Source of the DNA: Oscillospiraceae bacterium
Lineage (GTDB): Bacteria > Bacillota > Clostridia > Oscillospirales > Oscillospiraceae
Assembly (NCBI GenBank): GCA_017438675.1
Contig: JAFRUW010000042.1
Location: 1-8,282 of the forward strand
Direction of reading: 5' to 3'
DNA length: 8,282 nt
In this document: in pieces, positions 1 to 6,125 of the stretch
How the letters are laid out: the number at the start of each line of letters is the position of its first letter
Position numbering within the stretch: position 1 is the stretch's first letter
The notes under the pieces: generated by a model
What the model was told of the DNA's origin: nothing
What the model saw: the letters and a program-made list of their open reading frames with translations, nothing else
The model's database searches: none
Program-made: the position numbers and the translations under genes

Positions 1-600
1 GAAGCCCATGCCGTCGGATACTCCGGCGCAGAGGGCGATGATGTTTTTAAGGGCAGCACCCAGCTCCACACCCACGATGTCCGGGCTTGTGTACACTCTG
101 AAACGGTCGTTGTTGAAAGCGTCCTGCACGAATTCGGCAAGGGCCTTGTCCTCACAGGCGGCAACTACGCCGGTGGGAATGCCGATGCTGACCTCCTCTG
201 CATGGGAGGGACCGGACAGGGCAACCACGGTGTGGCCTGTCTCTTCCGCGACGATCTGGGACATGCGCATGCCCGTGTCAAGCTCGATGCCCTTTGTGAC
301 GGAAACAACAACGGTGTTCGCGTCAAGATAAGGAGCCGCAGACCTGGCGGTGGATCGCACGGCAAAGGATGGAACCGCAATGACAGCCAGTTCGGCGCCC
401 TTAATCCGGCTTATGTCCGATGTATATTCAATATCCTCCGGGAGCTTTAACTGGGGAAGCAGTGGGTTTACATGCTTTTCCCTGAGAGTTCTGCTCTCCT
501 CCTCAAAATATGACCATAGCGTTACGCTGTTTCCTCTGCTTTTCAGCAGAAGCGCCAGGGCAGTACCCCATGCGCCGCTTCCGATTACCGCTGTTTTCAT
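1..600 (-). CDS. gpsA: NAD(P)H-dependent glycerol-3-phosphate dehydrogenase, N-terminal 200 residues (cut by window edge)
   Basis: Reading down from the ATG at 600 gives 200 uninterrupted codons that run off the left edge; the family is usually about 330-340 residues, so the C-terminal 40% lies outside. GpsA is a cytosolic enzyme that reduces dihydroxyacetone phosphate to sn-glycerol-3-phosphate for phospholipid synthesis. Seen: an N-terminal Rossmann nucleotide loop GSGAWGTALA (residues 7-16), the VTKGIE segment (101-106, with conserved Lys103), SGPSHAEE (129-136), and ALKNIIALCAGVSDGMG (183-199), whose Lys185 fits the family's catalytic lysine. A GGAGA ribosome binding site lies about 8 bases before the ATG, and a good promoter precedes it (646-674). 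It is separated from the ABC operon by a terminator, so it starts its own transcript. No frameshift is visible. The family assignment is close to certain; the missing end cannot be judged. Confidence 0.96.
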   Translation of the reverse strand, partial: MKTAVIGSGAWGTALALLLKSRGNSVTLWSYFEEESRTLREKHVNPLLPQLKLPEDIEYTSDISRIKGAELAVIAVPSFAVRSTARSAAPYLDANTVVVSVTKGIELDTGMRMSQIVAEETGHTVVALSGPSHAEEVSIGIPTGVVAACEDKALAEFVQDAFNNDRFRVYTSPDIVGVELGAALKNIIALCAGVSDGMGF

Positions 601-645
601 ACTCTTTCTCTCCGTTTCAAATAGTGATCAGTACCGTAAATAATA

Positions 646-674
646 ATTATAATTGGAAATAGTTTCGATTACAA
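646..674 (-). promoter_or_regulatory. Probable sigma-A promoter of gpsA
   Basis: On the minus strand, TTGTAA (-35, 674-669) is followed by a 17-base spacer and a perfect TATAAT (-10, 651-646). This leaves a leader of roughly 40 bases before the gpsA ATG. The -35 box matches the consensus at 4 of 6 positions. The position, just downstream of the exporter operon's terminator, fits an independent gpsA transcript. Confidence 0.7.
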
Positions 675-745
675 GCTTATTTTGTTAACTTAGTGTAAAA
701 TCGACAATCCGCCGCAGCAAATCACAGAGTTCAATCTGCTGTGAC

Positions 746-790
746 GGCAAAAAGAGGGCTATAATACCCGCGCCAGCAGATATTATAGCC
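746..790 (-). terminator. Rho-independent terminator of the ABC exporter operon (possibly bidirectional)
   Basis: A perfect 10-bp stem pairs GGCTATAATA (757-766) with TATTATAGCC (781-790) around a 14-base loop. It begins 28 bases past the stop codon of the downstream ABC gene. On the minus strand the stem is followed by CTCTTTTTG. On the plus strand it is followed by six T's (791-796), so it could stop transcription both ways, although no plus-strand gene ends here. Confidence 0.8.
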
Positions 791-817
791 TTTTTTAATT
801 ATTTTTCAAGCATCAGC

Positions 818-2815
818 TTATTCCAGTTCAAAAGCGCCTGTGTAAAGCTGATAGTATTTGCCCTTCTCCTGAAGGAGCTGTTCATGGCTGCCGCGCTCGA
901 TAATGCGTCCGTGCTCAAGCACCATGATAACGTCGGCGTTTTTGACGGTGGAGAGCCTGTGGGCGATGACGAACACCGTGCGCCCTTTCATGAGGGCGTC
1001 CATACCACGCTGGACGATGGCTTCCGTTCGGGAGTCGATGGATGAGGTCGCCTCGTCCATGATCATAACGGGAGGATCGGCCACGGCTGCACGGCATATG
1101 CCGAGAAGCTGGCGCTGCCCCTGGGAAAGGTTGCTTCCGTTTCCGGAGATGACGGTGTCGTACCCCTCGGGGAGCCTCGTTATAAAGTCGTGAGCGCCTA
1201 CCAGCTTCGCGGCGGCAATGCATTCCTCGTCCGTAGCGTCAAGCTTGCCGTAGCGGATATTGTCGTAAATGCTGCCGGTAAACAGGTTGGTGTCCTGAAG
1301 GATCACGCCCAGGGAACGGCGGAGGTCGCCCTTTTTGATCTTGTTGATGTTTATGCCGTCGTAGCGGATCTTGCCGTCGGCAATGTCGTAGAAGCGGTTG
1401 ATGAGGTTCGTGATGGTGGTCTTGCCCGCGCCTGTGGCGCCGACGAAGGCGACCTTCTGACCGGGCTCGGCGTAGAGGGTAATGTTGTGAAGAACGGTCT
1501 TGCCCTCAACGTAGGCAAAGTCCACATCGAACATGCGGACGTCGCCCTCAAGGCGGGTGTAGGTGACGGTTTCCTCTGCCTGATGGGGATGCTTCCAGGC
1601 CCAGATGCCGGTGTGTTCCTCACATTCGGTGAGCTCGCCGTCCACATATTTGGCGTTGACCAGGGTTACGTATCCGTTGTCCTCCTCGGGCTTCTCATCC
1701 AGCAGGTCGAAGATGCGCTTTGCTCCCGCGATGCCCATGACTACGGAGTTGATCTGGTGGGATATCTGGCCTATATTGCCCGCAAACTGCTTTGTCATGT
1801 TGAGGAACGGCACAATGACGCTTATGCTGAAGGCCAGACCGGAGATGCTTACGTTTTTCATCCCCGTAAGCAGGAACAGACCGCCCGCCAGCGCCACAAC
1901 GACGTACAGGATGTTGCCCACGTTCATCAGGATGGGCCCCAGTGTGTTGCCCAGTTTGTGGGCGATCTCCGCCTCTTTGAAGAGTTCATCGTTCAGACGG
2001 TCAAAGTCCGCCTTGCTCTCTTCCTCGTGGCAGAAGACCTTGATGACCTTCTGGCCGTTCATAGCCTCCTCAATGAAGCCCTCCTCCTTGCCCAGGGCGA
2101 TCTGGCGGCTGATAAAGTGCCGCGCGGAGCTTCCGCCGATCTTTCGGGTAATGAACAGCATTACCGCAACGCCCGCAAGGACAACCAGCGCAAGCCATAC
2201 GGAGTAGTACAGCATTATTACAAGCAGCGCGGTGAGGGATATGGCGGTCATCATAAGGGCGGGGAAGCTGGAGGAGATCATCTGGCGCAGAGAGTCGATG
2301 TCGTTGGTATAGTGGCTCATTATGTCGCCGTGGCTGTTTCTGTCGAAAAAGCTGACCGGCAGATCCTGCATGCGGTTGAACATCTGCAGACGGAGTTTTT
2401 TAAGCGTGCCCTGTGTAATAATGACCATGAGCTGATTATACGTCAGACTGGACAGGAGGGACAGGACATAGAAAATGACCAGAAGACCCACAAAGTGGAG
2501 TATCTGCCCGCTGACGGCGCTCCAGTCCCCGGACTGCCAGCTCCGTTCTATGACGGCGATGACATTCTGCATGAAGATCGAGGGGATGGCGCTGACAACG
2601 GCGCTGATAATAATGCAGATGACGGTAACCGGCATGATGACCGGGTAAAAGCGGAACACGGTTTTCAGCACTCTCTTGACGGTGCCGGGCTGTTTATCCG
2701 CGTTTGGTTTTTTGCCGCCGGCGGGCTTTGTATCGGCAGCAGGCGCTTTATCAGATACGGGCTTTTTCGGGAAGGAAGGCATTTTGAAGGTGAATTTCTT
2801 ATTCCGCATCGTCAT
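818..2815 (-). CDS. ABC exporter half-transporter with fused membrane and ATPase domains, catalytically canonical subunit
   Basis: This is a 665-residue ABC exporter half of the BmrD/YheH-like clostridial type; it probably pairs with the gene just upstream to export small molecules across the cytoplasmic membrane (substrate unknown). Seen: a Lys/Pro/Ala-rich N-terminal tail of about 45 residues; six membrane segments near residues 58-80, 107-126, 185-204, 206-224, 297-317 and 327-340; then an ATPase domain with Walker A GATGAGKTT (459-467), Q-loop Gln507, signature LSQGQ (563-567), Walker B VMIMDE with catalytic Glu588, and switch His619. About 40 extra residues, including WAWKHP, sit between the membrane and ATPase domains. 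The start overlaps the upstream gene's stop by 17 bases, implying translational coupling. I chose the ATG at 2815 because AAGG lies 6 bases before it; a GTG at 2818 and an ATG at 2809 are alternatives. Confidence 0.93.
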   Translation of the reverse strand: MTMRNKKFTFKMPSFPKKPVSDKAPAADTKPAGGKKPNADKQPGTVKRVLKTVFRFYPVIMPVTVICIIISAVVSAIPSIFMQNVIAVIERSWQSGDWSAVSGQILHFVGLLVIFYVLSLLSSLTYNQLMVIITQGTLKKLRLQMFNRMQDLPVSFFDRNSHGDIMSHYTNDIDSLRQMISSSFPALMMTAISLTALLVIMLYYSVWLALVVLAGVAVMLFITRKIGGSSARHFISRQIALGKEEGFIEEAMNGQKVIKVFCHEEESKADFDRLNDELFKEAEIAHKLGNTLGPILMNVGNILYVVVALAGGLFLLTGMKNVSISGLAFSISVIVPFLNMTKQFAGNIGQISHQINSVVMGIAGAKRIFDLLDEKPEEDNGYVTLVNAKYVDGELTECEEHTGIWAWKHPHQAEETVTYTRLEGDVRMFDVDFAYVEGKTVLHNITLYAEPGQKVAFVGATGAGKTTITNLINRFYDIADGKIRYDGININKIKKGDLRRSLGVILQDTNLFTGSIYDNIRYGKLDATDEECIAAAKLVGAHDFITRLPEGYDTVISGNGSNLSQGQRQLLGICRAAVADPPVMIMDEATSSIDSRTEAIVQRGMDALMKGRTVFVIAHRLSTVKNADVIMVLEHGRIIERGSHEQLLQEKGKYYQLYTGAFELE

Positions 2816-4544
2816 CACCTGCCTTGTTCTGAGAGGTGTAGACCTCTCTGTAAATCGCGTTTGTTTTAAGAAGCTGACGGTGGGTGCCGACTGCGTTTAT
2901 GCGTCCTCCGTCCATAACGATGATCCTGTCCGCGTCCTCAACGGAGGCTGTACGCTGGGCGATTATGATCTTGGTGGTGGAGGGAATATATTTGCGCATT
3001 TCTCCCCGGATAAGGGCGTCCGTTTTTGTATCGACGGCGCTGGTTGAGTCATCGAGGATGAGTATTTTCGGCTTTTTTAAGAGAGCGCGGGCAATGCACA
3101 GCCTCTGCTTCTGACCGCCGGAGACGTTGGCGCCGCCCTGCTCGATGTATGTATCGTAGCCGTCGGGGAACTGGGTGATGAATTCATCGGCATGGGCGAG
3201 CTTGCAGGCCGCGACCAGCTCCTCGTCTGTTGCGTCCTTGCTGCCCCAGCGGAGGTTTTCCTTAATGGTACCGGAGAACAGCAGGTTTTTCTGCAGGACC
3301 ACCGCCACCTGATTGCGGAGAGTATCCAGATCGTAGTCACGAACGTCCACTCCGCCTACCTTTACGGAACCCTCGGTCACGTCGTAAAGACGGGAGATGA
3401 GCTGGATGAGGGTGGACTTTGAGGAGCCGGTGCCGCCGATTATTCCGATGGTCTCCCCGGATTTTATGTGAAGATCCACGTCGGAAAGAACCATCATTTC
3501 GGCGGAATCGGAGTATTTGAAGCTGACGCCGTCGAAATCCACAGAGCCGTTTTTAACGGTGAAGACAGGGTTTTCGGGGTTTACAATGGTGCTTTCCTCT
3601 TCCAGTACTTCGGCAATGCGCTTGCCGGACTCCGACGCCATGGTGATCATAACAAAAACCATGGAGAGCATCATCAGACTCATAAGGATCATCATCCCGT
3701 AGGTGATGACTGCGGAAATCTGGCCCACGTCGAGATCAAGGCCACGGCTGGTTATTATGGTATAGGAACCGAAGGACAGGACGAACACCATAATGGAATA
3801 GATGCAGAACTGCATGAGAGGGCTGTTGAAGGCCAGAATGCGCTCCGCTCTTGAAAAGTCGTTGTAAACGTCACCGGCCGCTGCGGCGAACTTTTCCTTC
3901 TCGTAATCCTCCCTTACGAAGGATTTTACAACGCGGATGGCCTTTACGTTTTCCTGAATGGAGCTGTTCAGCTTGTCGTATTTTTTAAACACCCGGCGGA
4001 ACAGGGGAAGGGCCTTTAATGCTATAAGGATCAGTCCGACGCCAAGAACGGGTATGACGAACAGGAAAATGAGGCCCATTTTGCCGCCCATGACAAAGGT
4101 CATGGTGAAGGCGAAAATCAGCACCATAGGCGCGCGGATGGCGGTGCGGATGATCATCATGTACGCCATCTGGACGTTGGTCACGTCGGTAGTCATACGG
4201 GTCACAAGGGAGGAGGTGGAGAACTTGTCTATGTTTGCAAAGGAAAACCTCTGCACGTTATAGAACATGTCCTTCCTCAGATTCTTCGCAAGACCGCAGG
4301 ACGCCGTAGCGCAGGTAAAGCCCGCCAGGGTGCCGTAGGTCAGCGAAAGCACCGCCATGACCACAAGGACGCCGCCGTAAATTGCGATGGTTTTAAGCTC
4401 GCACCCCGCTTTGATCTGATTCACAAGCTCCGCAATCAGAAACGGTATGATGGCCTCCATGACAACTTCCAGAGACACAAGAAGCGGTGTGGCAACAGAG
4501 AGCTTTTTGTATTCCCGAATGCTTTTGGCAAGTGTTTTTATCAT
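2799..4544 (-). CDS. ABC exporter half-transporter, degenerate-ATPase subunit
   Basis: This 581-residue ABC exporter half (BmrC/YheI-like, first gene of the operon) is the likely heterodimer partner of the following gene. Six membrane segments lie near residues 17-40, 53-75, 135-152, 156-178, 243-262 and 278-302. The ATPase domain has Walker A GGTGSSKST (370-378, Ser375 where glycine is usual), Q-loop Gln418, an intact signature VSGGQ (474-478), Walker B ILILDDS with Asp499 in place of the catalytic glutamate, and IIAQRTAS with Gln530 in place of the switch histidine. These changes are typical of the non-catalytic half of heterodimeric exporters, so this is not a decayed gene. The start ATG has AAAGGAG 8 bases upstream. 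No convincing promoter is seen in 4545-4607; transcription may begin there or come through from the tRNA. Drug efflux is a common role in the family but cannot be assigned here. Confidence 0.94.
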   Translation of the reverse strand: MIKTLAKSIREYKKLSVATPLLVSLEVVMEAIIPFLIAELVNQIKAGCELKTIAIYGGVLVVMAVLSLTYGTLAGFTCATASCGLAKNLRKDMFYNVQRFSFANIDKFSTSSLVTRMTTDVTNVQMAYMMIIRTAIRAPMVLIFAFTMTFVMGGKMGLIFLFVIPVLGVGLILIALKALPLFRRVFKKYDKLNSSIQENVKAIRVVKSFVREDYEKEKFAAAAGDVYNDFSRAERILAFNSPLMQFCIYSIMVFVLSFGSYTIITSRGLDLDVGQISAVITYGMMILMSLMMLSMVFVMITMASESGKRIAEVLEEESTIVNPENPVFTVKNGSVDFDGVSFKYSDSAEMMVLSDVDLHIKSGETIGIIGGTGSSKSTLIQLISRLYDVTEGSVKVGGVDVRDYDLDTLRNQVAVVLQKNLLFSGTIKENLRWGSKDATDEELVAACKLAHADEFITQFPDGYDTYIEQGGANVSGGQKQRLCIARALLKKPKILILDDSTSAVDTKTDALIRGEMRKYIPSTTKIIIAQRTASVEDADRIIVMDGGRINAVGTHRQLLKTNAIYREVYTSQNKAGDDDAE

Positions 4545-4580
4545 TTATCGGGCTCCTTTCCTGTGATATGGTCAAATATA

Positions 4581-4639
4581 AGAAAAGCCGCTGACGCGAC
4601 TTCGGGGAAAAACAAAAGGAAAAGTCACTGACGCGACTT
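4581..4639. repeat. Imperfect 22-base direct repeat (duplicated terminator arm)
   Basis: Bases 4581-4602 and 4618-4639 match at 19 of 22 positions and share CTGACGCGACTT exactly (4591-4602 and 4628-4639), spaced 37 bases apart. The right copy forms half of the tRNA-Leu terminator. The left copy folds on the minus strand as AAGTCG/CGGCTT (one G-U pair) around a CGTCAG loop, followed by TTCTTATATT. It looks like a decayed duplicate of the same hairpin. Confidence 0.8.
4585..4602 (-). terminator. Possible weak second terminator after tRNA-Leu
   Basis: On the minus strand, AAGTCG (4602-4597) pairs with CGGCTT (4590-4585) with one G-U wobble around a 6-base loop, then TTCTTATATT. It lies directly behind the strong tRNA terminator and ahead of the ABC operon. 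The stem is short and the T-run broken, so efficiency is doubtful; it may be only a relic of the repeat. Confidence 0.4.
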
Positions 4640-4647
4640 TTCCTTTT
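4608..4647 (-). terminator. Strong Rho-independent terminator of tRNA-Leu
   Basis: A perfect 13-bp stem pairs AAAAGGAAAAGTC (4614-4626) with GACTTTTCCTTTT (4635-4647) around an 8-base loop. On the minus strand it is followed by G and five T's (4612-4608). The stem starts at the final A of the encoded CCA, so termination and 3' processing of the tRNA are tightly adjacent. Confidence 0.88.
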
Positions 4648-4735
4648 GGTGCCGGTGACCGGGATCGAACCGGTACGAGAGGTAAGTCTCGCGGGATTTT
4701 AAGTCCCGTGCGTCTACCAGTTCCGCCACACCGGC
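4647..4735 (-). tRNA. tRNA-Leu, anticodon UAA (reads UUA), CCA encoded
   Basis: The minus strand gives an 89-base tRNA with acceptor stem GCCGGTG (4735-4729) paired to CACCGGC (4657-4651), discriminator A and an encoded CCA (4649-4647). The anticodon arm is CGGGA-CTTAAAA-TCCCG, giving anticodon TAA. A long variable arm (CGAGA/TCTCG stem) is typical of class II tRNAs such as leucine. The T-arm is ACCGG-TTCGATC-CCGGT. It has its own promoter and terminator and so is a single-tRNA transcription unit, although readthrough from the small gene upstream is possible. Confidence 0.97.
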
Positions 4736-4752
4736 AAATTATGACGGGAAAT

Positions 4753-4781
4753 ATATTAACATTTTGAGCGGTATTTGTCAA
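4753..4781 (-). promoter_or_regulatory. Promoter of tRNA-Leu
   Basis: On the minus strand a perfect TTGACA (4781-4776), a 17-base spacer and TAATAT (4758-4753) place the start near 4746, about 11 bases before the mature tRNA 5' end. It begins 28 bases beyond the stop of the YnzC-family gene. Confidence 0.8.
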
Positions 4782-4808
4782 GAAAATAACTTGTAACTGC
4801 CTGTTAAT

Positions 4809-5015
4809 TCAACGGTCGGACTTCTTTTTCAGCTTTGTTTTATTGCCGTCCTCATCAACAAGGTAGATATTGTCAAGATGGCCCCTCAGGTTGTTTTTGA
4901 AAGCGTCGATATATTTCCTTCTGAGGACTGTGCGCTCCGCCGATTCCTCATCAGTCAGCTCACGGGTTTTGGCAATGGCTGCCAGCTCGTTGATCCTTTT
5001 TATGGTGTTTTCCAT
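4809..5015 (-). CDS. DUF896 / UPF0291 (YnzC-family) small protein
   Basis: This 68-residue cytosolic protein matches the DUF896/YnzC pattern: an N-terminal helical hairpin with IKRINELAAIAKT (5-17), a LTDEE turn (20-24), ERTVLRRKYIDAF (27-39), then LDNIYLVDEDGN (47-58) and a Lys-rich basic tail. The family is small (roughly 60-80 residues) and conserved in Firmicutes; B. subtilis YnzC sits in an SOS operon with yneA and yneB, but no such neighbours are present here and the molecular function is not established. The start is well supported by GGAGG (5025-5021) five bases before the ATG and by a near-consensus promoter. No terminator lies between it and the tRNA-Leu promoter, so some readthrough into the tRNA is likely. 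Confidence 0.9.
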   Translation of the reverse strand: MENTIKRINELAAIAKTRELTDEESAERTVLRRKYIDAFKNNLRGHLDNIYLVDEDGNKTKLKKKSDR

Positions 5016-5047
5016 TTGTTCCTCCGATGTTAATTGGCTGCAGATTA

Positions 5048-5076
5048 ATTTTAATACGGTGCAGGATGTTTGTCAA
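5048..5076 (-). promoter_or_regulatory. Promoter of the YnzC-family gene
   Basis: On the minus strand a perfect TTGACA (5076-5071), 17-base spacer and TAAAAT (5053-5048, 5 of 6 matches) lie about 33 bases upstream of the ATG. This is a near-consensus vegetative promoter. I saw no LexA-type operator over it. Confidence 0.82.
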
Positions 5077-5189
5077 CAAGCCGTATTATATATTATATGT
5101 ATAACACCGAAAAATGTTTCATCCGCACCCGGGGGGCCGCCTGTGAATAGGATGATGCATGACAGCGGTGAGCGCGGTCATATACCGAA

Positions 5190-5258
5190 ATCTCCGTTTG
5201 CCGTTTGCGGGAGATCACAACGGTAAACCCTGTTTCAAACGGCGGATAGGAGATCATT
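5190..5258 (+). promoter_or_regulatory. spoVFA leader with competing pairings around its ribosome binding site
   Basis: ATCTCC (5190-5195) can pair with GGAGAT at 5210-5215 or with the identical GGAGAT at 5249-5254, which is the ribosome binding site region (AGGAG 5248-5252, six bases before the ATG). In the second fold an inner 8-bp stem, GCCGTTTG (5200-5207) with CAAACGGC (5236-5243), nests inside it. The two folds exclude each other. A weak sigma-K-like element (AC at 5162, CATA at 5179) lies upstream, but its spacing is short. The pairings are seen; regulation is inference, and I recognise no known riboswitch class. Confidence 0.4.
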
Positions 5259-6125
5259 ATGAAATTTGCGGTGACAGGCGGAGATATGCGTCAGGCAAAG
5301 CTGGCGGAGCTTCTTGTTAAAGACGGCCATTCGGTGAGCGCCTACGGGGTGGAGAGACTTAAAATCGACAGTGTCACCCGCCGCGAAAAACTCAGCGAGG
5401 CGGTCAGAGGGGCGGACTGTATCGTTCTGCCGCTGCCCGCCCTGTCTTCACCGGGTGTTATAAACACACCCTTCAGCGGAGCGACCCTCACGGTAAATCA
5501 GCTGCTTTCAGTCATATCCGACGGTCAGATCGTCTGCGCCGGGCGTGTGACGGAGGATCTGCGCGAGGCGGCGGAGAAGACGGGAGCCGTGCTCTGCGAT
5601 TACTTCGCCAGGGAAGAGCTTGTGATCGCAAACGCACTGTCTACCGCCGAAGGCGCCGTGCAGATCATAATGGAGGAGACGCCATGTACCCTTTCCGGGG
5701 CGAGATGCCTTGTTGCAGGCTTCGGAAGGATCGGGAAACTCCTGGCTAACAGGCTCAAAGCAATGGGCGCGGTTGTGACAGTATCCGCAAGGAAGCACTC
5801 CGACATCGCATGGATCACCGCCCTTGGTTACGGCGCAGAGAGGACGGATAAGCTTCAGGGCAGGCTGTCGGATTATAATGTGATAATAAACACCGTTCCC
5901 GCACGGGTTTTTGATGAGACGCTCTTAAGGGATGTGTCCCCCGACTGTCTGTGTATCGATCTCGCGTCGAAGCCGGGCGGGATAGATTTCAAAGCCGCGT
6001 CGGAGCTGGGGCTCCGCGTGATATGGGCCCTGAGCCTCCCGGGCGAGGTTGCGCCGGTCACGGCGGCGATGAGCATAAGAGACGCAATATATAATATCCT
6101 CCGGGAAAAGGAGGTGGAGGTTTGA
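5259..6125 (+). CDS. spoVFA: Dipicolinate synthase subunit A
   Basis: This 288-residue protein matches SpoVFA/DpaA. With SpoVFB it converts the product of dihydrodipicolinate synthase (a lysine-pathway branch point) to dipicolinic acid in the mother cell; dipicolinate then loads into the forespore core with calcium and gives heat resistance. Seen: N-terminal GGDMRQ (7-12) typical of the subunit; DYFAREELVIANALSTAEGA (114-133); a Rossmann loop GFGRIG (154-159) for the NAD(P) cofactor; and WALSLPGEVAPVTAA (256-270) near the C-terminus. Length is normal for the family. The ATG has AGGAG six bases upstream. The gene is divergent from the YnzC-family gene and overlaps the next gene by 4 bases. In B. 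subtilis the operon continues with asd and dapG; here it does not. Mother-cell sigma-K control is expected by analogy, but the promoter is not convincingly visible. Confidence 0.95.
   Translation: MKFAVTGGDMRQAKLAELLVKDGHSVSAYGVERLKIDSVTRREKLSEAVRGADCIVLPLPALSSPGVINTPFSGATLTVNQLLSVISDGQIVCAGRVTEDLREAAEKTGAVLCDYFAREELVIANALSTAEGAVQIIMEETPCTLSGARCLVAGFGRIGKLLANRLKAMGAVVTVSARKHSDIAWITALGYGAERTDKLQGRLSDYNVIINTVPARVFDETLLRDVSPDCLCIDLASKPGGIDFKAASELGLRVIWALSLPGEVAPVTAAMSIRDAIYNILREKEVEV
6108..6124 (+). promoter_or_regulatory. Ribosome binding site selecting a TTG start for spoVFB
   Basis: AAGGAGG (6108-6114) lies inside the last codons of spoVFA, seven bases before TTG (6122-6124). That TTG overlaps the spoVFA TGA stop (6123-6125) as TTGA. 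No ATG or GTG nearby gives the family's usual MKIGWAITGS start, so the TTG is the supported initiator, with translational coupling. Confidence 0.85.

Noticed and set aside
715..744. Dyads TCACAG/CTGTGA (722-727/739-744) and CAGCA/TGCTG (715-719/737-741) upstream of gpsA
   Set aside because: The two pairings overlap, are only 5-6 bp each, and resemble no operator I can name; chance is sufficient explanation.
1190..2869. A 559-codon open frame on the plus strand, antisense to the exporter gene
   Set aside because: It lies entirely opposite a well-supported ABC transporter, has no ribosome binding site or recognisable domain, and reads as low-complexity His/Asp/Val-rich sequence typical of a codon-bias shadow.
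4572..4781. A 69-codon minus-strand frame spanning the tRNA
   Set aside because: It overlaps a complete tRNA-Leu and its terminator; not a gene.
5070..5100. Possible plus-strand vegetative promoter for spoVFA using TTGTCA at 5070
   Set aside because: Spacing to the AT-rich -10 candidates is wrong (15 bases for TATTAT), and the element is fully explained as the minus-strand -35 of the YnzC-family gene.
5161..5187. Sigma-K promoter for spoVFA (ACA then CATATACC)
   Set aside because: Only the CATA half of the -10 fits and the spacing is shorter than the usual consensus; mentioned in the leader entry but not called as a promoter.
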